Positions 1 to 8,051 of a stretch of 64,000 nt of DNA are shown one piece after another. This DNA is from Muricoccus roseus (GTDB lineage: Bacteria; Pseudomonadota; Alphaproteobacteria; Acetobacterales; Acetobacteraceae). The notes below the pieces were generated by a model. It saw nothing but the letters and a program-made list of their open reading frames with translations. It was not told where the DNA came from and did not search any database. The DNA lies in assembly GCF_900141905.1 (NCBI RefSeq), contig NZ_FQZF01000007.1:1-64000 (forward strand). Direction: 5' to 3'. The stretch's first letter is position 1. Every line of letters starts with the position of its first letter. The position numbers were made by a program, and so were the translations under genes.

Positions 1-14
1 CCTTCGACAAAGCT

Positions 15-494
15 CTAGAGCAGCCGCTCGATATCCCCGGCCAGCTTCTCCGGCGCGGTGGAAGGCGCGAAGCGCGCCACCACCCGCCCCTCGCGGTCCA
101 CCAGGAATTTGGTGAAGTTCCACTTCACCGCCTCGGTCCCCAGCGCCCCCGGCGCCGCCTTCTTCAGGTGCCGGAACACCGGGTCCGCCCCGGCGCCGTT
201 CACCTCCACCTTGGCAAAGACCGGGAAGGTCACGTCGTACTTCGTCGTGCAGAAGGTCGCGATCTCCGCCGCGTCCCCCGGCTCCTGCCGGCCGAACTGG
301 TTGCAGGGGAAGGCCAGCACCTGGAAGCCCCGCGCGCCGAAGCGCCGCTGCAGCGCCTCCAGCCCTTCATATTGCGGCGTGAAGCCGCAGCGGCTGGCCG
401 TGTTCACGATCAGCAGCACCTTCCCGCGGTAGTCGGAAAGCGGCTGCGCCCCGCCGCCCGGCAGCGGCGCCGAAAGCTCCAGCAGCCCGCTCAA
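15..494 (-). CDS. Glutathione peroxidase family protein (cysteine type)
   Basis: Predicted thiol peroxidase of 159 residues, the usual size for bacterial glutathione/thioredoxin peroxidases. Cys36 in NTASRCGFT is the peroxidatic cysteine (no selenocysteine codon), Gln66 lies in FPCNQFG, and Trp125-Asn126 lie in KWNFTKF, so the catalytic tetrad is complete. I chose the TTG start because it overlaps the stop of the upstream sugar dehydrogenase in a TTGA junction, implying translational coupling; an earlier in-frame start would put a long unrelated tail inside that gene. It is the last gene of a trxA / dehydrogenase / peroxidase operon, so thioredoxin may be its reductant (inference). Confidence 0.93.
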   Translation of the reverse strand: MSGLLELSAPLPGGGAQPLSDYRGKVLLIVNTASRCGFTPQYEGLEALQRRFGARGFQVLAFPCNQFGRQEPGDAAEIATFCTTKYDVTFPVFAKVEVNGAGADPVFRHLKKAAPGALGTEAVKWNFTKFLVDREGRVVARFAPSTAPEKLAGDIERLL

Positions 495-1636
495 TTCGCC
501 GGCTCCAGCCGCAGCACGCGGCCCTGCGCCTCGTCGGTGAGGATATAGAGCAGCCCATCCGGCCCCGGCAGCACCTGGCGGAAGCGCGTGCGGTTCCACA
601 GCAGCCGCTCCTCGCCCACCACGCGGTCCCCCTCCATGGTCAGCCGCACCAGCCCCGAGGGCCGCAGCGCCGCGAGGAACAGGTTCCCCCGCCAGCCCGG
701 AAAGGCATCGCCGGCGTAGAAATTCCCACCGGAGGGACTCACCGCCGGCGTCCAGTGCCGCAACGGCTCCTCGATCCCCGGCGCGCTCGCCCGCCCGGTG
801 CCGACCGGGCTGCCGTCGTAATCCGTGCCGTAGGAGACGATGGGCCAGCCGTGATTCGCCCCGGCCCGCAGCAGGTTCACCTCATCCCCGCCCCGCGCGC
901 CGAACTCCACCTCGATCAGGGATCCGGTGGCCGGGTTCACCGCCAGCCCCTGCGGGTTCCGGTGCCCATAAGTGAACACCTCCGGCCGCGCCCCGGCCCG
1001 CCCGATGAAGGGGTTCCCCTCCGCCGGCCGCCCGTCCCGCTCCAGCCGCAGCACCTTCCCGGCCAGGTCCCCCAGCCGCTGCGCCCGCTCCTTGTCGGTG
1101 TAGCGGTCGCCGGTGGAAAGATAGAGCTTCCCATCCCGCCCGAAGACGATGCGGCAGCCGAAGTGGTTCCGCCCGGAAGCCTGGGCCGGCCCCGCATCCA
1201 GCAGGGTCCGCACCCCCTCCAGCCGCGCCATGTCGGCCGAGAAGGTGGCGCTCGCCAGCCGCGTCAGCGCCCCGCCCTCCGCGGCCCCGGCCAGGCAGAA
1301 ATACACCTGCCGCGTGGTCGCGAAGTCCGGCGCCAGCGCCACATCCAGCAACCCGCCCTGGCCCTGGGCCACCACCTCCGGCACGCCGGGCACCGGGGCC
1401 GAAACCGCCCCGTCCCGCCCGAGGATCCGCAGCCGCCCGGGCCGCTCCGTCACCAACAGCCGCCCATCCGGCAGGAAGGCCGCCCCCCAGGGCCGCTCCA
1501 GCCCCGTGGCGAACTCCACCACGCGGAAGGAGGCCCGCTCGCTCCGCACCACCTCCTGCGACGAAACGGGGGCGGCGCATCCCGCCACCCCCGACCCGAT
1601 ACCCAGCAGCAGCGCGAGAAGCCGGGCGCCCCGCAA
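491..1636 (-). CDS. PQQ-dependent aldose sugar dehydrogenase family lipoprotein
   Basis: Six-bladed beta-propeller of the glucose/sorbosone dehydrogenase (YliI/GSDH) family, 381 residues. The N-terminus is a lipoprotein signal ending in the lipobox VAGC near residue 20, so it is expected to be membrane-anchored in the periplasm. Family motifs seen include FLPDGRLLVTERPGRL, GHRNPQGLAVNP and GGDEVNLLRAGANHGWP. Members oxidise aldoses or related alcohols with PQQ. The TTG start follows a GAGGGG site at the end of trxA, 13 bases away. Substrate cannot be read from sequence. Confidence 0.9.
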   Translation of the reverse strand: MRGARLLALLLGIGSGVAGCAAPVSSQEVVRSERASFRVVEFATGLERPWGAAFLPDGRLLVTERPGRLRILGRDGAVSAPVPGVPEVVAQGQGGLLDVALAPDFATTRQVYFCLAGAAEGGALTRLASATFSADMARLEGVRTLLDAGPAQASGRNHFGCRIVFGRDGKLYLSTGDRYTDKERAQRLGDLAGKVLRLERDGRPAEGNPFIGRAGARPEVFTYGHRNPQGLAVNPATGSLIEVEFGARGGDEVNLLRAGANHGWPIVSYGTDYDGSPVGTGRASAPGIEEPLRHWTPAVSPSGGNFYAGDAFPGWRGNLFLAALRPSGLVRLTMEGDRVVGEERLLWNRTRFRQVLPGPDGLLYILTDEAQGRVLRLEPAN

Positions 1637-1649
1637 GCCGGTCAGCCCC

Positions 1650-1988
1650 TCACCCCTGCGCGCCGATCGCCTGGTCCACCCAGGCCCGAAGCTGGCCCCG
1701 CGGCATCGCGCCCACCTTCATGTCCACGGGCTTGCCGTCCTTGAACAGGATCATCGTCGGGATGCCGCGCACCGCATACTCGTTCGGCGTCATCGGGTTC
1801 TCGTCGATATTCACCTTCGCGACCGTCAGCTTGCCCGCATAGTCCTTGCCGATCTCATCCAGGATCGGCCCTACCATGCGGCACGGGCCGCACCACTCGG
1901 CCCAGAAATCAACCAGCACGGGGCCCTGGGCCTCCAGCACGTCGGTCTTGAAGCTGTCGTCGCTGACGGCCTTGGTGTTTTCGCTCAT
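1650..1988 (-). CDS. trxA: Thioredoxin
   Basis: Thioredoxin of 112 residues with the active site WCGPC in [12 protein letters not shown] and the cis-proline loop GIPTMILF. It reduces protein disulfides in the cytoplasm. It is the first gene of a three-gene minus-strand operon with a PQQ dehydrogenase and a peroxidase. Upstream lies the 161-bp palindromic element, so the trxA promoter is confined to about 90 bases or lies within the element. Confidence 0.97.
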   Translation of the reverse strand: MSENTKAVSDDSFKTDVLEAQGPVLVDFWAEWCGPCRMVGPILDEIGKDYAGKLTVAKVNIDENPMTPNEYAVRGIPTMILFKDGKPVDMKVGAMPRGQLRAWVDQAIGAQG

Positions 1989-2078
1989 CTCGCTTCGTGT
2001 CCCGGGAAAGGGGTGTCGGGACGGAAAGTCGGGATGAAGCCGGGCCGGGTCAAGGCTGCCGCCCAGCCGGCGGGCTAG

Positions 2079-2239
2079 GGTCCGTTAGACATGGCTGGCG
2101 GCTGAGGTCCGGCGAGGGATTTTTCGGCCCTGCCAGGCGCCGGGCGCGGCCGATGCTCTCTGCATCGGCCGCGCCCGGCAACGCCGCAGGGACGGAAAAG
2201 ACCCGTCCGGACCGACCCGCCAGCCTTGTCTAACGGACC
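2079..2239. repeat. 161-bp near-perfect palindromic element with terminal inverted repeats
   Basis: The ends form 23-bp inverted repeats with one mismatch (left arm begins GGTCCGTTAGAC, right arm ends GTCTAACGGACC). The centre is a perfect 17-bp hairpin, 2140-2156 with 2162-2178 around the loop TCTCT. The arms between are imperfectly complementary (for example GGTCCGG near 2106 and CCGGACC near 2207). The whole element folds into one long stem, and both strands would encode similar short peptides. It abuts the TAA of the minus-strand small gene at 2240 and precedes trxA. It looks like a MITE or a large terminator/REP-like element; no transposase is nearby. Confidence 0.85.
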
Positions 2240-2452
2240 TTAAAGATACCGCCCGCGCTCCATGATCTCGAGCGTGTACTCGCGGTAGCTCATCCCCAGC
2301 TCCTCCGCCCGCGCCAGCCGCCGCAGCGCGATCTCCCGCGGCGGCGTCTTCCACGCCTTCCGATGCGCCTGCCGCCACACGAAAAGCCGCCAGGACGCGC
2401 CGGCATCCGGCTCCAACGGCGGGCCGCCATTATGCCCGATCCCCGGCCCCAT
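2240..2452 (-). CDS. Small conserved protein with GIGHNGGPPLE motif, function unknown
   Basis: A 70-residue basic protein starting MGPGIGHNGGPPLE, followed by a helical Arg/Trp-rich middle (WRLFVWRQAHRKAW) and a GMSYREYTLEIMERGRYL tail. Small proteins with a GHNGGPP head and a GxxYxxY tail recur in alphaproteobacteria without a known role. I chose the ATG with GGAGG six bases upstream; an ATG 12 bases earlier would add MEAC. The stop codon directly touches the palindromic element. The gene is divergent from the methyltransferase gene, with a 93-base shared upstream region. Confidence 0.7.
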   Translation of the reverse strand: MGPGIGHNGGPPLEPDAGASWRLFVWRQAHRKAWKTPPREIALRRLARAEELGMSYREYTLEIMERGRYL

Positions 2453-2545
2453 GCAGGCCTCCATCCTGTCCACCGGAAAGGACAAGCAAGGAAGGGGCCG
2501 CCATCCCACCTTCCGCTTCCGGCGCGGCCCCCCTATTCCGGGCCC

Positions 2546-3799
2546 ATGCAGGACGCGACCGACGCCCAACTCGCCGCCCAGTACGAGGCCCTCCCCTACC
2601 CGGCCCGCGACCCGCGGGACGAAGCCAAGCGCCTGGTCGTCGGCAGCCCCTCGCACCTCGCGGAGGTCGATCACTGGGTCTTCGGCGCCCGCCGCCCGGC
2701 CGGCCAGCCCCTCCGCGCCCTGATCGCCGGCGGCGGCACGGGGGATGGCGCCATCATGCTGGCCCAGCAGCTCGCCTGGGCCAGCCGCCCCGGCGAGGTC
2801 ACCTGGCTGGACCGCTCCGCCGCCGCCCGCAAGGTCGCCGAGGCCCGTGCCGCCACCCGCGGCCTCACCAATCTCCGCTTCGTCGAGGGATCCATCCTCG
2901 CCCCGCCCGCGCTCGGCCCCTTCGACTACATCGACTGCTGCGGCGTGCTGCACCACCTGCCCGATCCGCTGGCAGGGCTGAAGAACCTCTCCACCCTCCT
3001 CGCCCCCGGCGGCGGCATGGGCATCATGGTCTACGCCCCCCATGGCCGCACGGGCGTCTACATGCTCCAGGACGCCCTGCGCCTCATCGCCCCGCCGGAG
3101 GAAACCCCCGCCGCCCGGGTGGATATCGCCAAGCGCGTCATGCGCCACCTGCCCGAGACCGCCTGGCTGCGGAAGAACCCCTGGATCACCGACCACCTCC
3201 CCCTTCCCCAGGGGGGCGGCGACCCCGGCCTCTACGACCTCCTGCTGAACCCACGGGACGTCTCCTTCACCGTCCCCCAGCTCGACACCCTCGTGCGCGA
3301 TGCCGGCCTGCGCATCACCTGCCTGGTCGAGCCCGTCCGCTACGACCCGGACCTCCTCCTGCCGGACCCCAGGCTCCGCGCCCGCACCGCCGGCATGAGC
3401 ATGATCGAGCGCGCCGCCCTGGCCGAGGCCCTGGCCGGCAACATGGGCATCCACATCGCCTACCTCGCCCGCGCCGAGGACCCGCCCGCCACGCCCGACT
3501 GGAACGACCTCGCCGCCATCCCCATCCTGCGCGGCCAGGACGGCGCGGGCTGGGCCAAGGGCATCCGCAACGGCGCCCTGCCCATCACCTATGACGGGCT
3601 GCGTATCAACCTGCCCATGCCGCCCCTCGCCGCCGCGATCCTCGCCCGCATCGACGGCAAGGCCAGCCTCGCCGAGATCGCCCGCGCGGTGGAGGCCGGC
3701 GGCGCGAACCCCACCGCCGTGGCGCGGGACATGGCGGCCCTCCGCGCGGCCATGGAACCCACCAACCGCCTCCTCCTCTCCGCCCCACCCGCCGCCTGA
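2546..3799 (+). CDS. Class I SAM-dependent methyltransferase
   Basis: A 417-residue protein. SAM-binding motif I is LIAGGGTGDGA, followed by an acidic WLDRS strand end, and the post-motif FDYIDCCGVLHHLPDP is typical of Rossmann-fold methyltransferases. The C-terminal 150 residues are extra and resemble the winged-helix-like tail of methyltransferases with a regulatory domain (for example DGKASLAEIARAVE). Substrate unknown. ATG 2546 follows the start of the first recognisable helix (DAQLAAQYEALPYPARDP); the open frame extends upstream but overlaps the divergent small gene. YdcF follows nine bases downstream, so the two are probably co-transcribed. Confidence 0.85.
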   Translation: MQDATDAQLAAQYEALPYPARDPRDEAKRLVVGSPSHLAEVDHWVFGARRPAGQPLRALIAGGGTGDGAIMLAQQLAWASRPGEVTWLDRSAAARKVAEARAATRGLTNLRFVEGSILAPPALGPFDYIDCCGVLHHLPDPLAGLKNLSTLLAPGGGMGIMVYAPHGRTGVYMLQDALRLIAPPEETPAARVDIAKRVMRHLPETAWLRKNPWITDHLPLPQGGGDPGLYDLLLNPRDVSFTVPQLDTLVRDAGLRITCLVEPVRYDPDLLLPDPRLRARTAGMSMIERAALAEALAGNMGIHIAYLARAEDPPATPDWNDLAAIPILRGQDGAGWAKGIRNGALPITYDGLRINLPMPPLAAAILARIDGKASLAEIARAVEAGGANPTAVARDMAALRAAMEPTNRLLLSAPPAA

Positions 3800-3807
3800 A
3801 CGGCCGC

Positions 3808-4296
3808 ATGACCGCCGCCATCGTCATCTTCGGCGCCGCCGTCCGCCCGGACGCCCGGCCGAGCGAAACCATGCGCCGCCGCGTCACCGCCGCCGTCGAA
3901 CTCGGGGAAATCCTGGGGAACGACCCGCTCTTCGTCCCCACCGGCGGCCAGGGCCGCCACGGCCCGGCCGAGTCGGCCGTCATGGCGAAGCTCCTGCGGG
4001 ACTGGGGAATCGACCCCGCCCGCATCCTGGAGGAACCCACGGGCACCGATACCCTCTCCTCCGCACGGGCCGTCGCCGCCCTCCTGCGCGGAAGAGCGGA
4101 CACGGCCCACCCGGTCTCATCCGGCTACCACCTGCCGCGCTGCGCCCTGCTGCTCCGCCTTTGCGGCCTGAAAACCGGCCGCGGCCGCGCGGCGCGCCCC
4201 GGCCCCGGATTCTCGGAATGGCGCTGGCGCCTGCGGGAACTCCCCGCCCTGCCCTACGACGCCGCCCTGGCGGTCTGGCACCGCACGAAAGGCTGA
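3808..4296 (+). CDS. YdcF family protein (DUF218)
   Basis: A 162-residue DUF218 domain. Features are an initial strand AAIVIFGAAV, the PTGGQGRHGPAES loop, and the EEPTGTDTLSSARAV motif conserved in ElyC/SanA/YdcF proteins. It lacks the transmembrane N-terminus of ElyC/SanA and is predicted cytoplasmic. The family binds nucleotide or SAM-like ligands and some members act in envelope biogenesis; the exact reaction is unknown. It lies just downstream of the methyltransferase. Confidence 0.82.
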   Translation: MTAAIVIFGAAVRPDARPSETMRRRVTAAVELGEILGNDPLFVPTGGQGRHGPAESAVMAKLLRDWGIDPARILEEPTGTDTLSSARAVAALLRGRADTAHPVSSGYHLPRCALLLRLCGLKTGRGRAARPGPGFSEWRWRLRELPALPYDAALAVWHRTKG

Positions 4297-4316
4297 GGGC
4301 AAAAGGCGGAAAACAC

Positions 4317-4538
4317 GAGGGCTCCGCCCTCGCCCGCCAAGGGCCTGAGGCCCTTGGAACCCCATCGGACTGCCGTGGATACCCCGGATCGGCAGGGTCT
4401 CCGGGGGAATGATCCCGACTGTGCGGTCGCCTCGGTTCGATGACCCGAGGCGCACCGTCAGCCGACTGACGACAAACTCGAAGAAAAAGAACGTGAGGAG
4501 CCCGGGGAGAGGAGGAATCCCTTCTTCCCCTCCCCGGG
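4317..4538 (+). repeat. Multi-hairpin intergenic repeat, copy A
   Basis: First of nine related elements. Orientation is defined as + from the GGAGGGC end to the GGGGAGAGG end. It contains stem S1 (GAGGGC-TCC-GCCCTC), S2 (CCAAGGGCCT-G-AGGCCCTTGG), S3 (GCCTCGGTTC-GAT-GACCCGAGGC, one mismatch) and a diverged S5 (CCCGGGGAG... pairing with ...CTCCCCGGG). The optional S4 hairpin is replaced by GTGAGG. It lies between the convergent ydcF-like and FYDLN genes, where it could terminate both. Confidence 0.88.
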
Positions 4539-4561
4539 CTCAACCCACCAGCCGGAAAGCC

Positions 4562-4882
4562 TCAGCTCTCCTCGTCGTCCGCGGTCTCGACGCCGATCTC
4601 CTCGCCGAGGTCCTCGTCCTCGTCCAGGTCGTCGGCATCCTCCGCCACATCCGCGTCGGCGTCCTCCACCTCCACGTCATCCACATCCGCGCCCTCCACG
4701 GCCGCGGGGCGCTTGCGCACCTTCTCCTCCGGCAGCGGGGCCGCCGCGCGGCGCGGGCGCGGCTGCTCCGCCGGCTGCTCGGTCCCGCATTTCGGGCACA
4801 CGGCCGGGGACTTGGTCAGGTCATAGAAGCGGGCACCGCAGGCGACGCAGGTCCGCTTGAGGCCGAGTTCGGCAAGGGCCAT
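4562..4882 (-). CDS. TIGR02300 / FYDLN-acid domain protein
   Basis: A 106-residue protein. The N-terminal zinc-ribbon-like section has [15 protein letters not shown] and CPKCG, with two CxxC pairs, and the C-terminus is almost entirely Asp/Glu/Val. This matches the alphaproteobacterial FYDLN-acid family, in which a short metal-binding head precedes an acidic tail. Function is unknown. Homologues typically lie next to aroA-cmk-rpsA, as here, where it is divergent from aroA. Confidence 0.92.
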   Translation of the reverse strand: MALAELGLKRTCVACGARFYDLTKSPAVCPKCGTEQPAEQPRPRRAAAPLPEEKVRKRPAAVEGADVDDVEVEDADADVAEDADDLDEDEDLGEEIGVETADDEES

Positions 4883-5007
4883 CAGGGAAGCCTCGGATGG
4901 GTCCGGGCGGGCCGCGGACCGGGGTGTGCGAAAGGGCGGCGCCGATTGCCATGCGTGCCCGGGCGTGTCAAACGCGGGACCGGTTTTTTCCAGCGCAAGT
5001 GCCGTCG

Positions 5008-6372
5008 ATGCCCCATCTTTCCGAGCACCCGGCCCCCATGCGCGCCTCGGCCGCCCAGGGGAGCCTCCAGGGCCGCCTCACCGTCCCCGGCGACAAGTCC
5101 GTCTCGCACCGGGCCCTCATGTTCGGCGCCCTGGCCGTCGGCACCACCGAGATCACGGGGCTGCTGGAAGGCGAGGACGTCCTCCGCACCTCCGCCGCCA
5201 TGCGCGCCCTTGGCGCCGAGGTGGAGCGCCTGGCCGAAGGCCACTGGCGCGTCGCCGGCCGCGGCGTGGGCGGGCTGGTCGAACCGGCTGATGTGCTGGA
5301 CATGGGCAATTCCGGCACCGCCGCCCGCCTCATCTGCGGCCTCCTCGCCGGCCATCCCCTCTTCGCCGTCCTCACCGGAGACGCCTCCCTCCGCAAGCGC
5401 CCCATGCGCCGCGTGACGGATCCGCTCTCGGCCTCCGGCGCCCGCTTCTCCGGCCGCGCCGGCGGCCGCCTGCCCCTGGCGGTGGAAGGCGCGGCCGACC
5501 CCATGCCGCTCGACTACCGCGTGCCCGTCCCCTCCGCCCAGGTGAAGTCCGCCGTGCTGCTGGCCGGCCTCTGCGCCCGCGGCACCACCCGCGTCGAGGA
5601 GCGGGAAGCCACCCGCGACCACACCGAGAACATGCTCCGCCACTTCGGCGCCACCGTCCGGGTGGCCGCCGAAGGCCATGGCCGCATCATCGAGCTGGAT
5701 GGCCAGCCGGAGCTGCGCGCCGCCCCCGTGGTGGTCCCCGCCGACCCCTCCTCCGCCGCCTTCCCCCTCGTCGCCGCCCTGCTCGTCCCGGGCTCCGAGG
5801 TCACGGTCCAGGGCGTCGGCCTCAACCCGCTCCGCACCGGCCTCTTCACCACGCTCCGCGAAATGGGCGCCCACCTCTCCGTCTCGAACGAGCGGGTGGA
5901 GGGCGGCGAGCCCGTGGGCGACCTCACCGCCCGCTTCTCCGAGCTGCGCGCCGTGGACGTCCCGCCCGAGCGCGCGCCCTCGATGATCGACGAGTACCCC
6001 GTCCTCGCCGTCGCCGCCGCCTTCGCCCGCGGCACCAGCCGCTTCCGCGGCCTGGCCGAGCTGCGCGTGAAGGAAAGCGACCGCCTCGCCGCCACCCTCG
6101 CCCTGCTGGCCGCCAACGGCGTCCCCGCCACGGTCGAGGGCGACGACCTCATCATCGCGCGCGATGGCCGCCCCGCCGCCGGCGGCGGGCTCGTCGAAAC
6201 CCATATGGACCACCGCATCGCCATGTCCGCCCTCGTCATGGGCCTGGCCAGCACGGCACCGGTCACGGTGGACGACACCGGCTTCATCGACACCTCCTTC
6301 CCCGGCTTCACCGCCATGATGAACGGAATCGCCGGCCAGCCCGCGATCACCCCCGCAGAGGAGCTGGCATGA
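5008..6372 (+). CDS. aroA: 3-phosphoshikimate 1-carboxyvinyltransferase (EPSP synthase), class II-like
   Basis: Sixth step of the shikimate pathway: joins shikimate 3-phosphate and PEP. 454 residues. Motifs include [65 protein letters not shown] and LRVKESDRL. Overall the wording is close to class II (CP4-type) enzymes. However, the residue matching the resistance-associated alanine of CP4 is Gly103 (NSGTAARL), as in glyphosate-sensitive class I enzymes. ATG 5008 is chosen; Met at 5038 is an alternative. Its stop overlaps the cmk start (ATGA). Confidence 0.96.
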   Translation: MPHLSEHPAPMRASAAQGSLQGRLTVPGDKSVSHRALMFGALAVGTTEITGLLEGEDVLRTSAAMRALGAEVERLAEGHWRVAGRGVGGLVEPADVLDMGNSGTAARLICGLLAGHPLFAVLTGDASLRKRPMRRVTDPLSASGARFSGRAGGRLPLAVEGAADPMPLDYRVPVPSAQVKSAVLLAGLCARGTTRVEEREATRDHTENMLRHFGATVRVAAEGHGRIIELDGQPELRAAPVVVPADPSSAAFPLVAALLVPGSEVTVQGVGLNPLRTGLFTTLREMGAHLSVSNERVEGGEPVGDLTARFSELRAVDVPPERAPSMIDEYPVLAVAAAFARGTSRFRGLAELRVKESDRLAATLALLAANGVPATVEGDDLIIARDGRPAAGGGLVETHMDHRIAMSALVMGLASTAPVTVDDTGFIDTSFPGFTAMMNGIAGQPAITPAEELA

Positions 6373-7043
6373 GCGCCACATCCCCGGGCGCCGCCCCCCC
6401 GGAAGCCCTGACCGCCCCCGTCGTCATCGCGGTGGACGGCCCCGCCGCCGCCGGAAAGGGCACCCTCGCCCGCCGCCTCGCGGCCGAGCTCGGCCTGCCC
6501 TATCTCGACACCGGCCTGCTCTACCGCGCCACCGCGCGCCGCGTGCTCCTCGCCGGCGGCCTGCCCACCGACACCGCCGCCGCCGAGGCCGCCGCCCGCA
6601 CCCTGGAAGCCGCCGACCTCCAGCGCCCGGACCTCCGCGGCCCCGATGTGGACCAGGGCGCCAGCCAGGTGGCCGCCCAGCCCCCCGTCCGCGCCGCCCT
6701 GCTGGACTTCCAGCGCAGCTTCGCCGCCCGCCACGGTGGCGTCATGGACGGCCGCGACATCGGCACGGTCGTCTGCCCCGACGCCCGGGTGAAGCTCTTC
6801 GTCACTGCCTCCCCCGAAGCCCGCGCCCGCCGCCGCTGGCTGGAACGCCAGGCCCGCGGCGAATCCATCCCGCTCGAGGAAGTCGCCCAGGAAATGGCCG
6901 TCCGCGACGCCCGCGACGCCGCCCGCGACGTGGCCCCCATGAAGCCCGCCGAGGACGCCATCCTCCTCGACACCACGGAACTCGACGCCGAGGCCGCCTT
7001 CCGCGAGGCCTGGCAACTCATCCAGGCCCGCCTCGACGTCTGA
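6369..7043 (+). CDS. cmk: Cytidylate kinase
   Basis: Phosphorylates CMP/dCMP with ATP. 224 residues, standard length, with the P-loop [15 protein letters not shown] near residues 24-38, the DTGLLYRA substrate region, and the [13 protein letters not shown] motif. Start ATG overlaps the aroA stop. In most alphaproteobacteria rpsA follows immediately; here a regulator and transport module separates them by 3.3 kb. Confidence 0.96.
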   Translation: MSATSPGAAPPEALTAPVVIAVDGPAAAGKGTLARRLAAELGLPYLDTGLLYRATARRVLLAGGLPTDTAAAEAAARTLEAADLQRPDLRGPDVDQGASQVAAQPPVRAALLDFQRSFAARHGGVMDGRDIGTVVCPDARVKLFVTASPEARARRRWLERQARGESIPLEEVAQEMAVRDARDAARDVAPMKPAEDAILLDTTELDAEAAFREAWQLIQARLDV

Positions 7044-7096
7044 CCGGCGCCCCGCCGCATTCCTCTTGCCCCGCCCCGCGCCTATGCTGCGGGGCG

Positions 7097-7789
7097 ATGC
7101 CGCCCTCCGAAGTCCTGGCCCCCGGGGGTCCGCCCGCGCAGCCCGCGGGTCCGCCCGCCCAGAACGAACCCCGCCTGCGCGACCCCGAGCAGACCCGCCG
7201 CGAGATCCTCGAGGCCGCCACCGCCGCCTTCGCCGAAAAAGGCCTCTCCGGCGCGCGGGTTGACGAGATCGCGGCCCGCACCCGCACGACCAAGCGGATG
7301 ATCTACTACTACTTCGGCTCCAAGGAGGGCCTCTACGCCGCCGTCATCGAACGCGCCTACGGCGCCATCCGGGACGCCGAGCGCGAGCTGAACCTCGATT
7401 CCCTCCCCCCCGCCGAAGCCATGCGCCGCCTGGTGGAAAGCACCTTCGACTACCACCACACCCACCCCAGCTTCGTCCGCCTCGTCTCCGTCGAGAACAT
7501 CGAGGAAGGCCGCCACGTCCGCACCAGCGCCGCCATCGCCCGCCGCAACGCCGAGGTGATCCAGACCATGCAACGCCTGCTGGACCGCGGCGCGGCCGAA
7601 GGCCAGTTCCGCCCCGGCGTGGACCCGCTGGACCTGCACATCCTCATCAACGGCGCCAGCTTCCACCGGGTCAGCAACCGCCACACCCTCTCCGCCATCT
7701 TCGGCCGAGACCTGCGCGACCCCAACGTGGCCCGCGCCCAACGCGACATGCTGGTCGAAGCCGTCCTCGCCTTTCTTCGGGCGCGCTGA
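7097..7789 (+). CDS. TetR/AcrR family transcriptional regulator
   Basis: 230 residues. After a Pro/Ala-rich N-terminal tail, the HTH spans about residues 35-80 (REILEAATAAFAEKGLSGARVDEIA, then TTKRMIYYYFGSKEGLYAAV). The C-terminal ligand domain has FDYHHTHPSFVRLVSVENIEEG and IARRNAEVIQTMQRLLDRG. It likely represses the divergent aroE-like/TctC pair about 1 kb downstream, because a TetR-type palindrome lies between those two genes (inference). The ligand may be a hydroxylated ring acid such as quinate or shikimate. Confidence 0.92.
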   Translation: MPPSEVLAPGGPPAQPAGPPAQNEPRLRDPEQTRREILEAATAAFAEKGLSGARVDEIAARTRTTKRMIYYYFGSKEGLYAAVIERAYGAIRDAERELNLDSLPPAEAMRRLVESTFDYHHTHPSFVRLVSVENIEEGRHVRTSAAIARRNAEVIQTMQRLLDRGAAEGQFRPGVDPLDLHILINGASFHRVSNRHTLSAIFGRDLRDPNVARAQRDMLVEAVLAFLRAR

Positions 7790-7803
7790 GCCGGGGCTGT
7801 TCG

Positions 7804-8041
7804 GTCTGTCCCGGGGAGAGGAAGAAGGAATTCTTCCTCTCCCCGGACCCCTCACCTTCTTCTTTTTCTGGAAGTTTGGAATCGCTCGGCTGACGGTGCG
7901 CCTGAGGTCGATGACCTCAGGCGACTGCAACGGCAGAACGGCACCTAGCAACCCGAGACCCCTTCAATCCGGGGCATCCACGGCAGTCAGACGGGGTTCC
8001 AAGGGCCTCAGGCCCTTGGCGGGTGGAGGGCGGAGCCCTCC
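7804..8041 (-). repeat. Multi-hairpin intergenic repeat, copy B
   Basis: Reverse-oriented copy between the convergent tetR and aroE-like genes. It has S5 (16-bp perfect stem CCGGGGAGAGGAAGAA with its complement), S3 of the TGAGGTC/GACCTCA type with loop GAT, S2 perfect, and S1 (GGAGGGC with GCCCTCC). The S4 hairpin is absent. The outer GGTCTGTC tag next to S5 is present. Confidence 0.92.
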
Positions 8042-8051
8042 GTCACGAGGA

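Noticed and set aside
4883-5007. Possible tRNA gene between the FYDLN gene and aroA
   Set aside because: No cloverleaf, T-loop GTTCRA motif or CCA-compatible stem was found; no tRNA was seen elsewhere in the window either.
4882-6381. Long open frame opposite aroA
   Set aside because: Low-complexity Gly/Ala translation, antisense to EPSP synthase; frame stays open only because GC-rich genes lack stops on the other strand.
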